The notes: a model not told the origin generated them from the sequence alone. A stretch of 64,000 nucleotides of DNA from Gammaproteobacteria bacterium (GCA_021773355.1 JAJFKE010000031.1:124001-188000); one strand, 5' to 3'. Shown: positions 34,415-44,818, numbered from the stretch's first letter. Numbers and translations: made by a program.

Positions 34415-36376
34415 ATGTTTTCTCTGGATAGAAAGATATTTTTGTACCTAGCTTTATTGACGTCAGCCTGTACGCCAAACACAGAAGTGACAGAAAAAAG
34501 CCTTACTCCGATTGGGGAATGGCATCACCATGGCAGCGACCATGCCTCCACCAAATATGCTGATCTGGACCAAATTGATGCAAGCAATTTCTCAAAGCTT
34601 GAAATCATCTGGCGTTGGGATTCAGCCGATCATCGAATCGATGAAGAGCTGTTGTACTTTACGGGCGACTATCGCGCGACACCAATCATGGTTGAGGGCA
34701 TCGTCTACGCAGCCACAAATCACTCTCAGGTTGCAGCATTGGATGCTGCCACCGGAGAAGAACTTTGGGTGTTCGATCCTGAAAGTTATAAATCCGGTCC
34801 TCCCAATTTTTCACCAGTGCAAACCAGAGGCATAGAGTATTGGACCGACGGTGAGGTAGAAAGAATTTTCGTTGCAACTCTGGGCAAGCAATTAGTCTCT
34901 ATTGACATCACGACTGGCCTGCCCGATCCGGATTTTGGTGATGCGGGGTTCGTAGATCTTTCAGATAACTTGGGTAGATTGGAATTCGAAATTAATAACA
35001 TCACCCATGGGGCGCCACCAATCGCGGTTGGCAACACAGTTATCGTTGGCTCCAAGATTTACGACTACACCATGCAGAATCGCAGCCCGCCAGGCCACGT
35101 TCGTGCCTATGATGCGCGTAGTGGAGAGTTCAAATGGCGCTTTAATACCATTCCACAAGCGGGCGAAGAATATAATGAAACTTGGGAAAATAACTCCTGG
35201 CAAACGGCGGGTAATACCAATGTCTGGTCTTTTATGTCAGCCGACGACGAATTAGGACTTGTCTATCTCCCGGTTTCTACACCCACAAACGATTACTGGG
35301 GCGGCATGCGCCACGGGGAAAATGTCTATGCTGAGAGCCTGATTTGTCTCGATGCCGAAACTGGAAAACGGCTATGGCATTTTCAAACTGTGCACCACGG
35401 AGTGTGGGATTATGATATTCCCGCTGCACCAAACCTCATAGACATCGAAGTCGATGGCAGAAAAATCAAGGCCGTAGCACAAGTGTCCAAAACCGGGTTT
35501 ACCTATGTATTCGACAGAGTTACGGGCGAACCGGTATGGCCCATTGAAGAACGGGCGGTACCACAAAGCTCGGTTCCAGGAGAAAAAACCAACCCGACAC
35601 AACCGCATCCAACCTGGCCCCTACCGTTTGAACGAATTGGAGTGAGCGAGGATGACTTGATTGATTTCACGCCAGAGATTAAGGCCGAGGCAATCCAAAT
35701 AGCCAGCGAATACCTGCTGGGCCCGATTTTCACACCGCCGATTGTTAAGGGTCAGGATGGCAAGCGCTCCACTCTTGTACTACCCGGTGCGGCAGGAGGA
35801 GCAAATTTTCCTGGCGCCTCTGTCGATCCTAATAACGCCACTCTCTTCATTCCATCGCAGACTCGTGCGATTGGCATGGCATTGGTTGAACCTCCTAGTG
35901 GAAGCTCGGCTTGGCCTTATGTAATTCAGTATGACGGCACCGATGGACCTCAGGGTCTACCGCTATTGAAACCACCCTATCGACGGATTACTGCAATAGA
36001 TATGAATAGCGGCGAACACAGCTGGCAGATACCCTTCGGCAAGGGCCCCACTGAACATCCGGCAATCGCCCATCTGCAACTGGGCGAGCTAGGCACTAGA
36101 TATAACGACGTGATTGCAGAAGGAGGTGTCCTCGTTACCAAGACTCTGGTGATTTCCTACCTGGCACAGAAAGATGAAATCGATGCAGAAGCCACTGGCT
36201 CCATACTACGTGCTCACGACAAAGAATCCGGGGACTTGGTAGCTGCCCTGGCGGTTGAGCCACGTCTACACGGCGCGCCAATGAGTTATTGGCATGAGGG
36301 TCAGCAATATATTGCGGTGGCAGCAGGAGGGCGTGCGGACAATGCCGAATTAGTAACATTCGCGCTGCCTCAATGA
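34415..36376 (+). CDS. PQQ-dependent dehydrogenase, glucose/quinate-dehydrogenase-like, lipoprotein
   Basis: A 653-aa protein. The leader MFSLDRKIFLYLALLTSAC has a lipobox at Cys19, so the protein should be lipid-anchored in the periplasm. The propeller carries repeated GEELWVFDPE- and DAETGKRLWHFQ-type blades. The HHGVWDYDIPAAPNLIDI segment is the glucose/quinate dehydrogenase-type catalytic region, and PGAAGGANFPGASVDP matches the PQQ-site loop of that clade. It lacks the N-terminal membrane domain of Gcd. Substrates of relatives are sugars, polyols or alcohols. A sequence-related family member lies at 39340-41397. Confidence 0.85.
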   Translation: MFSLDRKIFLYLALLTSACTPNTEVTEKSLTPIGEWHHHGSDHASTKYADLDQIDASNFSKLEIIWRWDSADHRIDEELLYFTGDYRATPIMVEGIVYAATNHSQVAALDAATGEELWVFDPESYKSGPPNFSPVQTRGIEYWTDGEVERIFVATLGKQLVSIDITTGLPDPDFGDAGFVDLSDNLGRLEFEINNITHGAPPIAVGNTVIVGSKIYDYTMQNRSPPGHVRAYDARSGEFKWRFNTIPQAGEEYNETWENNSWQTAGNTNVWSFMSADDELGLVYLPVSTPTNDYWGGMRHGENVYAESLICLDAETGKRLWHFQTVHHGVWDYDIPAAPNLIDIEVDGRKIKAVAQVSKTGFTYVFDRVTGEPVWPIEERAVPQSSVPGEKTNPTQPHPTWPLPFERIGVSEDDLIDFTPEIKAEAIQIASEYLLGPIFTPPIVKGQDGKRSTLVLPGAAGGANFPGASVDPNNATLFIPSQTRAIGMALVEPPSGSSAWPYVIQYDGTDGPQGLPLLKPPYRRITAIDMNSGEHSWQIPFGKGPTEHPAIAHLQLGELGTRYNDVIAEGGVLVTKTLVISYLAQKDEIDAEATGSILRAHDKESGDLVAALAVEPRLHGAPMSYWHEGQQYIAVAAGGRADNAELVTFALPQ

Positions 36377-36441
36377 GACGGGAACGGAGAACCAATTCCT
36401 GTAACGCAGCGTAGTTTTGGTTTTAGTATTTAACAGAAACT

Positions 36442-36987
36442 ATGTTGAGCCAGGGTCTAAGTGCTTCTGTCTCGCGGGTGATCCTCATAGAAGAATTTAT
36501 ACTGCAATGGCTGGACAGCAATCGCGACTATGCTATTGCCCTGGTCCCATTGCTCGCGTTTGCCGAAGCCTGCATAGTTATTGGTCTATTTACTTCGGGT
36601 ATCCTACTGCTACTGGTAACTGCGGCGCTGTACAATAATGGCCTCGCCAAACTCGAAGCTCTGCTACCCTTGGCATTTGTTGGTGCATTATTGGGTGACC
36701 ACGCAGGGTATTACATCGGCCGCCTACTAGGCCCCAATTTTCATCACAGCAGCCTGGCCAAAAAGTATCAGCCCAATGTGGATCGTTCGGAACAATTGAT
36801 TCGCCGTTATGGCAGCGCAGCTATCTTCATCGGTCGTTTTATTCCAGCCATACGCAGTGTTATCCCGGCAATGCTAGGAATCAGTGGTTTTCAGCGACTT
36901 CGATACAGCCTTTTCGATGCCTTGGCGTGTTTGTTATGGACCTTTGCCCTGGCAGCGATTTTGCTTGGAATAGCAGAATTCCAATAA
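36442..36987 (+). CDS. DedA-family membrane protein
   Basis: A 181-aa inner membrane protein of the DedA/VTT family. The conserved blocks are ALVPLLAFAEACIVIGLFTSGIL, GALLGDHAGYYIGRLLG and the amphipathic signature IFIGRFIPAIRSVIPAMLGISG, with the essential Arg and the FxR-x-P-x-R pattern. DedA proteins are implicated in recycling of undecaprenyl phosphate or phospholipids across the membrane. It lies 65 nt after the PQQ dehydrogenase gene on the same strand. Confidence 0.88.
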   Translation: MLSQGLSASVSRVILIEEFILQWLDSNRDYAIALVPLLAFAEACIVIGLFTSGILLLLVTAALYNNGLAKLEALLPLAFVGALLGDHAGYYIGRLLGPNFHHSSLAKKYQPNVDRSEQLIRRYGSAAIFIGRFIPAIRSVIPAMLGISGFQRLRYSLFDALACLLWTFALAAILLGIAEFQ

Positions 36988-37197
36988 TCCATACACGCTG
37001 AATTGCTGATATCTACGCGCAGCCATTCAACTCATTATTCAGAAGTAGTCATTTTTCTACGAAAACAAGAATGGCAGAGATCAGTGCTGGTAATACGAAT
37101 TACCGATAGTACAATACGCCGATCATTTTTCTAAAATTCACTCCTTCTCGCCAGAGAAATTGCGCCAATAACAATAAAAATGGCATAAGGCTAAACC

Positions 37198-38811
37198 ATG
37201 ACTGAGAATCACACCGCTCCTGATCTGGAACAGTACGGTATCACTGACGTTGCGGGAATCTACTACAATCCCTCCTTTGAATTCCTGTACCAGCAGGAGA
37301 CCGATCCAAGCTTGGAAGGCTATGAAAAGGGAGTGGTAACCGACAGTGGCGCAGTCGCGGTCGACACCGGAATCTTCACCGGACGTTCACCCAAAGACAA
37401 ATATATAGTGCGGGACGACACAAGTCGCGACACAGTGTGGTGGTCTGATCAAGGCAAGAATGACAACAAGCCCATCGATCAGAGTACCTGGGAACATTTG
37501 AAGTCGCTGGTAAGCAAGCGCCTTAGTGGTCAGCGGCTGTATGTCATGGATACCATTTGTGGCGCCAATGAAAACAGCCAGTTAAAAGTTAGGTTCATTA
37601 TGGAAGTGGCCTGGCAGGCGCATTTTGTAAAAAACATGTTTATTCGGCCAAGCCCAGAGCAACTGGAAAGCTTTGATCCGGATTTCATTGTTATGAATGG
37701 AGCCAAGAGCACAAATCCAGACTGGCAGAGCCAGGGTTTAAACTCTGAAAATTTTGTGGCCTTCAATCTAACCGAAAAAATGCAACTCATCGGTGGCACT
37801 TGGTACGGCGGAGAGATGAAGAAAGGCATGTTTTCCATGATGAATTATCTGCTACCTCTGCGTGGAATAGCTTCGATGCACTGCTCGGCGAACATCGGCA
37901 AACAAGGTGACACAGCCATTTTCTTCGGCTTATCTGGCACCGGGAAGACTACTCTATCCACCGATCCCGAACGCGCTCTAATAGGTGATGATGAACACGG
38001 CTGGGACAATGATGGCGTATTCAATTTCGAAGGCGGTTGCTACGCGAAGACCATCAACCTAAGCAAAGAGAGCGAACCGGATATCTACAAGGCCATACGC
38101 CGAGATGCCTTGCTGGAAAACGTAACAGTCGATAGTAACGGCATAATTGATTATGCCGACGGCTCCAAGACTGAGAACACACGCGTCTCCTACCCCATCT
38201 ACCATATAGATAATATTGTTAAACCAGTATCGAAGGGCGGTCATGCCGAGAAGGTGATTTTCCTTACTGCAGACGCCTTTGGTGTGCTACCTCCTGTGTC
38301 GAAATTAAATCCGCAGCAAACCAAGTACCATTTTCTATCTGGCTTTACTGCGAAACTGGCCGGCACAGAACGGGGCATCACAGAACCAACTCCAACTTTT
38401 TCCAGCTGTTTCGGCGCCGCCTTTCTCTCATTGCATCCTACTAAATATGCACAGGAATTAGTGAAACGCATGGAGGCTACTGGCTCCACAGCGTATTTGG
38501 TGAATACCGGCTGGAATGGTACCGGCAAACGAATTTCCATCGAGGCGACTCGTGCGATTATTCACGCCATTTTGAACGGCTCAATCGATCAGGCCGAAAC
38601 CTTCCAACTACCCTATTTCAAGCTGGAAGTTCCAATGAATGTCGACTCCGTGGATAACGCTCTGCTGGATCCGCGCAGTAGCTATGCCGATGCGGCAGAA
38701 TGGGACAGCAAGGCAAAAAATCTTGCTCAGCTGTTTATCGCCAACTTTGAAAAATTCACCGATAACGCGGAAGGGAAAGCCTTGGTCGAGGCCGGTCCTG
38801 CGCTGGGCTAG
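37198..38811 (+). CDS. pckA: Phosphoenolpyruvate carboxykinase (ATP)
   Basis: A 537-aa gluconeogenic enzyme that converts oxaloacetate and ATP to phosphoenolpyruvate. The kinase P-loop is [13 protein letters not shown], preceded by [32 protein letters not shown] contains the metal-binding Asp residues, and the substrate-binding [14 protein letters not shown] is near the N-terminus. Length and motifs are those of the ATP-dependent family. It has its own 210-nt upstream region and an AAGG site before the ATG, and it converges with the GFA-family gene. Its presence fits growth on organic acids or C2 compounds. Confidence 0.97.
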   Translation: MTENHTAPDLEQYGITDVAGIYYNPSFEFLYQQETDPSLEGYEKGVVTDSGAVAVDTGIFTGRSPKDKYIVRDDTSRDTVWWSDQGKNDNKPIDQSTWEHLKSLVSKRLSGQRLYVMDTICGANENSQLKVRFIMEVAWQAHFVKNMFIRPSPEQLESFDPDFIVMNGAKSTNPDWQSQGLNSENFVAFNLTEKMQLIGGTWYGGEMKKGMFSMMNYLLPLRGIASMHCSANIGKQGDTAIFFGLSGTGKTTLSTDPERALIGDDEHGWDNDGVFNFEGGCYAKTINLSKESEPDIYKAIRRDALLENVTVDSNGIIDYADGSKTENTRVSYPIYHIDNIVKPVSKGGHAEKVIFLTADAFGVLPPVSKLNPQQTKYHFLSGFTAKLAGTERGITEPTPTFSSCFGAAFLSLHPTKYAQELVKRMEATGSTAYLVNTGWNGTGKRISIEATRAIIHAILNGSIDQAETFQLPYFKLEVPMNVDSVDNALLDPRSSYADAAEWDSKAKNLAQLFIANFEKFTDNAEGKALVEAGPALG

Positions 38812-38839
38812 GATAGTGTTGCTTGAGGCTCTAATGCCC

Positions 38840-39244
38840 TCAGCCCAATCCCGTTTCATATTGCTTCATCCCTTCCGGGATGGAGATATGTGCTTTCTTG
38901 TCGCGAACGAAAACATGGCATGACGGCAACGGCTCGAACGGGGCATCTATCTGACCCATCATAACACCCAGCAATTTAGGGAAACCTTCAGAGCGATCAA
39001 ACATTGGCGTGTTACATTGTTCGCAGTGTTGCCTGCAGGTTTTACTCCCCGATTCCGCCACATAAGACTTTTCAGCTAACTCGCCGCTCACCGTGGTTCC
39101 ATCAATCTTAAAGAAAGCTATGGCCGCATAATCTGTCTGCAATGCATCCTGACAATCGAGACAGTGGCAACATAGCTGCAATATTGGTTCCACCTCAGAT
39201 GCAAACTTTAGTTGACCACACTGACAACTGGCTTGTATTTTCAT
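38840..39244 (-). CDS. GFA-family (CENP-V/GFA) zinc protein
   Basis: A 134-aa single-domain protein with the Cys pattern of the glutathione-dependent formaldehyde-activating family: CQCG near the N-terminus, CHCLDCQ in the middle and CEQCNTPMF later, which bind two zinc ions. Most family members have no proven enzymatic role; some are formaldehyde-related and others are structural. It converges with pckA. Confidence 0.85.
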   Translation of the reverse strand: MKIQASCQCGQLKFASEVEPILQLCCHCLDCQDALQTDYAAIAFFKIDGTTVSGELAEKSYVAESGSKTCRQHCEQCNTPMFDRSEGFPKLLGVMMGQIDAPFEPLPSCHVFVRDKKAHISIPEGMKQYETGLG

Positions 39245-39283
39245 CCGATTAAATCCCAGGAAATTTTTCCAGAACTAACAAGT

Positions 39284-39321
39284 ACAAAAAAGCCGGAATG
39301 ACTGCTGAGTCATTCCGGCTT
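39284..39321 (-). terminator. Rho-independent terminator of the minus-strand PQQ dehydrogenase gene
   Basis: A perfect 14-bp stem, AAGCCGGAATGACT / AGTCATTCCGGCTT, with a 4-nt loop lies 18 nt beyond the stop of the 39340 gene. On the minus strand it is followed by a T-run (complement of AAAAA at 39286-39290). This is a strong intrinsic terminator. Confidence 0.88.
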
Positions 39322-39339
39322 CTAGCGTCATTGCAGCGC

Positions 39340-41397
39340 TTAGTGAGCTGCGCCGGCTTCGTCCTGTGCACCCGGCAGGGCCATCGCAGTCAGTGAAGAA
39401 CTGGTCTGCAACAAGATGTACTGATGCCCATCGTGTACCCAGGAGCTCATGCCATAGCTGCTGCGGCTGGGCGCCTCGATCTCGGACAGTATTTCACCAC
39501 TTGCCTTATCGATAGCATATAGCATGGGCGTGCCATCGCTGGCCTGATCTGAATAAACCAACATATTCTCGGTTACCACCATCGGCACCAAGGCACCGGT
39601 GCCAGTATTACCCACATCTACTCCCTCAAGCGCCGGATGGTTCTTGATTCGATCTGGCGTTTCACCAGTAGGAATCATCCAAGCATGATCACCGCTGTTC
39701 ATATCGATCGCCGTAATTCGGCTATAGGGCGGCTTCCAAATTGGAATTCCAGAGCTTAGACGTGGAGTTCTCGCAGTAGCACCTCGAGCACCATTCGCAT
39801 AGGCCGCCGTATTGACGCCGGTTGAATTCGGGAACAACAGATCAGACTCTTCACCCGGGATTAGACGTAAAGAGAAACAAGCCTTGTGCGAAGATACATA
39901 CAGCTTACCCGTTGTTGGATCGGCAACCGCTGGAGCTGTGATATTGGCTCCACCTGCTCCACCTGGACAATTCATGGCAGCATATTTGCCCATAGGGTTG
40001 TCCGCATGAATAGGCGGGTTGAACAAGGGCCCCATGACAAACTCCTCCATCACTTCTAGCGCCTCTGCCCGCAGTGCCGGAGTAAAATCGATCAGATCGT
40101 CCTCTGTTATGCCTTGCATATCGAACGGTGCAGGGCGGGTAACGTGAGGCTGCGTTGGGGAAAGCACTTCGCCAGGTACTATCGACGCTGGCACTGGCCT
40201 GTCGACTATGGGCCAAATTGGCTCACCAGTTATGCGGTTGAATGCATACACCCAGGCTTGCTTCGTAACTTGCATGACCGCAGGCACTCTACCCTGACCC
40301 GGGACGTTCAAATCGAGAAGAACTGGTGCGGTGGGGTTATCAAAATTCCAGATTTCATGCTTCACCATCTGGAAATGCCAGGCGCGCTCGCCGGTGCGCG
40401 TATCCAAGGCTATCAGGCTAGCTCCGTAAAGGTTGTCACCGGGACGAAAGCCACCGTAATAATCGATAGTGGCGCTATTGGTTGGAATATAGACCAGATT
40501 ATTTACTGGGTCGGCCGACAGTGGTGCCCAAGAGGAAACATCACCGGTCCATTGCCAGGCATCATTCTCCCAAGTCTCATGACCGTACTCACCGGGCTTT
40601 GGAATTACATTGAATTTCCATTTGAATGCGCCGGTTCTGGCATCATAGGCCAGAATATCGCCAGGGACGTTTTCGATTCGCGCCTGGTGGTAGCCCTGTT
40701 CTGCAGAGTTTCCGACTACAATCGTGCCGTTAACAACGATCGGCGGTGATGAGGAAGTGATATAACCTGTTTCCAGCGGAATACCCTCATAGGGGTCATA
40801 GGGATGGCCTAAATCGGCCAGTAAATCGACAATTCCTGATTGTGGAAAACCATCGATTGGAACGGGTTTACCGAAACCCTCCAGCGGAATACCAGTATCC
40901 GCATCAAGTGCGGTGAGGAAAAAGCCTGGCGACACTATATAGACTATATCTCTGCCATCGATATTGGCATAGCCAACACCCTTACCGTAATCTGCACGCA
41001 TCGAGTATTCTGCGCGTGGCGTATCCGGCTCTCGATAGGACCACAGAGTTTCTCCATTCTTGGGATCGATCGCCACCACATAGCGCTTGTTTCCAGCCAC
41101 GGTTATGAGTTTTCCATCAATAAGTGAAGGCGTAGAACGACCACTGATGGCACCGAAACTGGCGCCGTCCCATTCCCAGGCGACTTCCATATCGGTGAAA
41201 TTTTCAGCGCTAATTTCGCTGGCAGGAGTAAAGCGCGTATGCGCGTAATCACCACCGAGGGTATACCACTCAGCAGGATCTTCGTTGAATAAAGGGATCT
41301 CTTGAGCGCTTAGAAAACTTGAAGAAAGCATCGACAGAACCGCAGCTGCTAACTTACAGGGGGTCAGACTTGATCTCCTAGAATTTGGAGCTTGCAT
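39340..41397 (-). CDS. PQQ-dependent dehydrogenase, glucose/quinate-dehydrogenase-like, secreted
   Basis: A 685-aa protein with a signal peptide (LAAAVLSMLSSSFLSAQ). Propeller blades include NGETLWSYREPDTP and TGERAWHFQMVKHEIWNFDNPTAPVLLDL, the catalytic region of the GDH-like clade. Here the blade reads WNFDNPTAP rather than WDYDIPAAP as in the paralogue at 34415-36376. CPGGAGGANITAPAVADP is the PQQ-site loop, and GGFRPGDNLYGASLIALD is conserved. It is divergent from the GntR-ABC operon across a 266-nt region. The substrate is unknown; the Asn/Asp difference may alter catalysis. Confidence 0.85.
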   Translation of the reverse strand: MQAPNSRRSSLTPCKLAAAVLSMLSSSFLSAQEIPLFNEDPAEWYTLGGDYAHTRFTPASEISAENFTDMEVAWEWDGASFGAISGRSTPSLIDGKLITVAGNKRYVVAIDPKNGETLWSYREPDTPRAEYSMRADYGKGVGYANIDGRDIVYIVSPGFFLTALDADTGIPLEGFGKPVPIDGFPQSGIVDLLADLGHPYDPYEGIPLETGYITSSSPPIVVNGTIVVGNSAEQGYHQARIENVPGDILAYDARTGAFKWKFNVIPKPGEYGHETWENDAWQWTGDVSSWAPLSADPVNNLVYIPTNSATIDYYGGFRPGDNLYGASLIALDTRTGERAWHFQMVKHEIWNFDNPTAPVLLDLNVPGQGRVPAVMQVTKQAWVYAFNRITGEPIWPIVDRPVPASIVPGEVLSPTQPHVTRPAPFDMQGITEDDLIDFTPALRAEALEVMEEFVMGPLFNPPIHADNPMGKYAAMNCPGGAGGANITAPAVADPTTGKLYVSSHKACFSLRLIPGEESDLLFPNSTGVNTAAYANGARGATARTPRLSSGIPIWKPPYSRITAIDMNSGDHAWMIPTGETPDRIKNHPALEGVDVGNTGTGALVPMVVTENMLVYSDQASDGTPMLYAIDKASGEILSEIEAPSRSSYGMSSWVHDGHQYILLQTSSSLTAMALPGAQDEAGAAH

Positions 41398-41601
41398 ATT
41401 TATCTCTCTCTCATTTATGACTTCTTATTGGCTATTCGTCCCGTCATCGAAGCGAGGAACGGTCAGAATCAAGCTTGGTAGAACTGGCTTTAACCGCATA
41501 AAACTAGCAAGAAATGAGTCTTCAAACCATGTTTATTTGCCTCTATAGGCTATTTCTCTACTCCATTTAGACACCTGCCCATTTAGATCTGAATTTCATA
41601 C

Positions 41602-41643
41602 TTGACAAGTTTGAAAATTGTATCACAATACCGGTACAGTTTA
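41602..41643 (+). promoter_or_regulatory. Promoter/operator candidate for the GntR-ABC operon
   Basis: A consensus -35 TTGACA (41602-41607) is followed 17 bp later by an ACAATA-type -10. The segment TGTATCAC...CCGGTACA forms an imperfect dyad ending in TGTA/TACA, a plausible autoregulatory site for the YtrA-type regulator encoded just downstream. Box assignment is tentative. Confidence 0.45.
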
Positions 41644-41663
41644 TCAAAGCGATATGCCTGCAG

Positions 41664-42086
41664 ATGAATATCACTATCAATACCAAAGATGGAGTGCCGA
41701 TTTACCGGCAGATCGCTAATCAGATTCGCTATATGGTGGCGTCCGATCTATTGCGCGCTGGCGAGGAGATATCTCCAGTACGAAGCCTGGCTTTAGCACT
41801 GAATGTAACGCCGAATACCGTTGTAAAAGCCTATGACGAGCTGGAATCGGCCGGTGTTATTTTTAAACGTCGCGGTGCGGGAACCTATATATCCGATGAA
41901 CAATCCCCATTGGCAGATCGCGAGCGCAGGCGCATTCTCGAGGCAAGAATTGACGCCCTTCTCGCCGAAGCTCACCAATTAGATTTCAACGCCAGTGATG
42001 TCCTCGATCTAGTCAGGCAAAGACAGGAAGAACTAGGCAAGACTAAACAAAATAAGAAGACCCGATCGGAGAAACACAATGACTGA
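41664..42086 (+). CDS. GntR-family regulator, YtrA subfamily
   Basis: A 140-aa protein. The N-terminal winged helix-turn-helix, VPIYRQIANQIRYMVASDLLRAGEEISPVRSLALALNVTPNTVVKAYDELESAGVI, is the YtrA-type GntR domain (region given as residues 9-64). A short helical C-terminus replaces a ligand-binding domain. YtrA regulators commonly repress an adjacent ABC operon. Its stop overlaps the ATPase start by 8 nt, so the two are translationally coupled. Confidence 0.9.
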   Translation: MNITINTKDGVPIYRQIANQIRYMVASDLLRAGEEISPVRSLALALNVTPNTVVKAYDELESAGVIFKRRGAGTYISDEQSPLADRERRRILEARIDALLAEAHQLDFNASDVLDLVRQRQEELGKTKQNKKTRSEKHND

Positions 42087-42987
42087 ACTCGTTGTCGAAG
42101 TTACTAATCTATCCCGAAGCTTTGGCAAGACCGTTGCCCTGGACGATGTCAACTTTCAGGCAAGCAGAGGCAATGTATACGGTCTGGTAGGCGCCAACGG
42201 TGCCGGAAAAACAACACTGATTAAGCATCTTCTGGGTCTGCTGCGTGCAAAGTCGGGCAGGGTTCGAATATTCGGCGAAGATCCAGTAAGAAATCCGGAA
42301 AGCGTACTCAAGCGTATTGGCTATCTCTCTGAAGATCGAGACATTCCCGAATGGATGAGCATTGATGAACTGATGCGCTATACAAATGCCTATCACTCGG
42401 GCTGGGACAATAATTATGCAAGTGAGTTATTAGATACCTTCGCGTTGGACCCCAACAAGAAAATTAAAACCCTGTCACGAGGAATGAGGGCACAGGTGGC
42501 ACTCATTGTCGCCGTCGCACACAAACCAGATCTATTGATACTGGACGAGCCATCCAGCGGATTGGATGCGGTGGTACGCAAAGATATACTGAATGCGATA
42601 GTACGAACAATTTCGGAGGAAGGCAGGACCGTCATTTTTTCATCGCACCTTCTCGAAGAGGTGGAAAGACTGTCAGATCATGTAACCATGATTCATCAGG
42701 GAAAAGTTACATTGGATAGTTCCCTGGAATTAATAAATAGTTCTCATCATCACAGTTCGCTTTGTTTCGCCGAAGTACAGAACTCTGTCCCTGTGCTGGG
42801 AAACACAGTATCCATATCCGGCGAGGGTAGATTTTGGAGTGCCATTCACAATAGCAGCGCAGAAGAATTGCAAAAATCCATACAACAATTGGGGGGCGAA
42901 ATAATTAAATCACGTAATGCCACCCTGGAAGAAGTTTTTGTTGCGCGGGTTGGCAGAACAGTTGTCGGTGAGAATATAAATGAATAG
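42079..42987 (+). CDS. ABC transporter ATP-binding protein
   Basis: A 302-aa ATPase. Walker A is GANGAGKTTLIK, the signature is TLSRGMRAQ (a variant of LSGGQ), Walker B is LLILDEPSSGLD, and the switch His is in SSHLLEEVERL. The C-terminal 80 residues are an extra domain typical of ABC-2-type exporters. It overlaps both neighbours by 8 nt. With the permease it forms a YtrA-regulated transport unit whose substrate (peptide, antibiotic or envelope stress-related) is unknown. Confidence 0.93.
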   Translation: MTELVVEVTNLSRSFGKTVALDDVNFQASRGNVYGLVGANGAGKTTLIKHLLGLLRAKSGRVRIFGEDPVRNPESVLKRIGYLSEDRDIPEWMSIDELMRYTNAYHSGWDNNYASELLDTFALDPNKKIKTLSRGMRAQVALIVAVAHKPDLLILDEPSSGLDAVVRKDILNAIVRTISEEGRTVIFSSHLLEEVERLSDHVTMIHQGKVTLDSSLELINSSHHHSSLCFAEVQNSVPVLGNTVSISGEGRFWSAIHNSSAEELQKSIQQLGGEIIKSRNATLEEVFVARVGRTVVGENINE

Positions 42988-44689
42988 TCCAAGTCAAGCG
43001 CTTCTATGGAGTGGATTCAAATTAAGTTGGCCTGCCCTGCTCACTCAAATATCCGCAGTGATCAGCGTTGTTTTTCTGACCGACTTGGCATTGGATCCCG
43101 GGGTAGATACCAGACAGACCCTAGAGGCAACTGTTGGCATAACGGTAGCAGGCTTGGCATTTCTCTATGTTGTAACTCTGAGTGCAGCGCAAAAAATTGG
43201 CAGAGTTACAAGCGCGCTGGGCTTTCCATTTAGAACCGAATACGCCTTACCGGTCTCTACATTAACTCTGTTAGTAGTTCCGTTACTCTACTACTGCCTG
43301 TTATTTCAGCTAGCTGTATTCATACCGGTAATAATTTTAAATTTCCTGTTACTCGATGCCAAAATCTCATTTCTAGCCATCAGCTTTGTAGTTTTCCAGT
43401 TTACCAGTTTTGCTTTAATGCTTAATTGGTGGACCAGGAATTGGATCGAGTGTCTGATTGCCTGGTTAGTAGTTTTAACGCTATACGTGAATGGCTTCTT
43501 AGTTCCAGAGTTTTCACATGTGGACAATACCCTCATTTATATTGCCAATTCTGGAACGGATTATATTCTGCCCTTAACTTTGACCCTGGCCATGCTGGCG
43601 CTGACCTATTTTGGTGTTCGGCAACAACGAAGTGGAGAATCCCTCATTGAATTTGGCAACAATGGTCTATTCACTGGTGAAACTCTGGTTCTCAGAAATG
43701 CAGTGCCCGTCACTTCCCCGAAATGCCCAATTGAATCTCCACTGAAAGCTGAATATTGGAAAGAACGTCAATTGAATGGGGAGTACAATGCAGTATTCGG
43801 AGGCCTTGTTGGTGCAGGCATGGTACTGGCCATATTCTCCCTAATAAATTTCTTCGAAGTGAATCAAAACTCACCAGACTATGCCGATGTGATGATCTTA
43901 ATTATGGCCATATATCTTGCCGTGTGCACCGGTCTGGTGGTTTACATGTTTGGCGTTCGCTACAAAAATGGTGCTGCTTATATTAGCGTGCATGACAAAA
44001 CCGCGGCCATTGGCACAGCAAAACTTGCCGCAATCAGGGTTTCAGTTTCGCTGAGTTCCATTCTCATTGCCGGGCTTGTGATGGGGACTATATTATGGAT
44101 TCTTGGACCTATTTTTATAAACGGTTTTCAAGAAATGAAAATTTTATTTCTTGGCTCTTTTGAGACGTTTTCACGGCTATCACTGCCTGGGCTTGTGCTG
44201 AGAATTGTGCTGCTTGTTACCGCCTTTTTCACTGCACTGGTATTGTTCGCGACTTTTCTAAGCTGGTTTATGTTAAACCCGAGAAAAATCTCCATTTTCT
44301 TAACGGTAATTCCTCTCTACGGATTCTTACTCGCCATATTCCTCGCTGTAATTCTTGGAGAAAATGAAAACTATGACTCACTACTCGATTCAGTCATGAG
44401 AAATCATTTGTGGCTAGTCGTTTTTCTAGTCCCAGTTAGCATAGCGACTATGCTTAGAGAATTATTGAGAGATTGGGTAATAACTAGCCGGCAGATGGCA
44501 GTGCTGTTGATAGCAGGAACAGGATTTCAATGTCTGAATTTGGTCTGGCTGTTTGGCGCTAATAACTATGGCGCCCTACAGGTAGGCATTGGGGTGGCGG
44601 AAATCGGTTATTTAATCATTCAAGGCTTTTTCCCTTTGCTCACTGCTATATTGGTTCTATGGACTGGCAATAGAATCCGGCACGGCTAA
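42980..44689 (+). CDS. ABC transporter permease-like membrane protein
   Basis: A 569-aa protein with about twelve or more hydrophobic segments spread along its length, for example VISVVFLTDLALDPG near the start and LLIAGTGFQCLNLVWLFG near the end. It starts 8 nt before the ATPase stop. Size and layout suggest an ABC-2-type exporter permease, but no specific family was recognised. A short hydrophilic region near residues 225-265 separates two membrane halves. Confidence 0.78.
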   Translation: MNSPSQALLWSGFKLSWPALLTQISAVISVVFLTDLALDPGVDTRQTLEATVGITVAGLAFLYVVTLSAAQKIGRVTSALGFPFRTEYALPVSTLTLLVVPLLYYCLLFQLAVFIPVIILNFLLLDAKISFLAISFVVFQFTSFALMLNWWTRNWIECLIAWLVVLTLYVNGFLVPEFSHVDNTLIYIANSGTDYILPLTLTLAMLALTYFGVRQQRSGESLIEFGNNGLFTGETLVLRNAVPVTSPKCPIESPLKAEYWKERQLNGEYNAVFGGLVGAGMVLAIFSLINFFEVNQNSPDYADVMILIMAIYLAVCTGLVVYMFGVRYKNGAAYISVHDKTAAIGTAKLAAIRVSVSLSSILIAGLVMGTILWILGPIFINGFQEMKILFLGSFETFSRLSLPGLVLRIVLLVTAFFTALVLFATFLSWFMLNPRKISIFLTVIPLYGFLLAIFLAVILGENENYDSLLDSVMRNHLWLVVFLVPVSIATMLRELLRDWVITSRQMAVLLIAGTGFQCLNLVWLFGANNYGALQVGIGVAEIGYLIIQGFFPLLTAILVLWTGNRIRHG

Positions 44690-44767
44690 CTAGGGTGCCG
44701 CAGCTGTACTCATGCCAATGACCGACTCCTACTGATTTCCCCGTGGCAGGCCACGCAACTGGCAAGT

Positions 44768-44800
44768 AAATATGAGCCTGTCCCATCAAGGTTCATATTT
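44768..44800 (+). terminator. Hairpin downstream of the ABC permease gene
   Basis: The inverted repeat AAATATGA / TCATATTT, with a 17-nt loop, is followed by AGTTTTGTTATT. It lies 78 nt after the permease stop and before the convergent DUF4329 gene stop. It could terminate either transcript; the stem is AT-rich. Confidence 0.5.
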
Positions 44801-44818
44801 AGTTTTGTTATTAAATTA

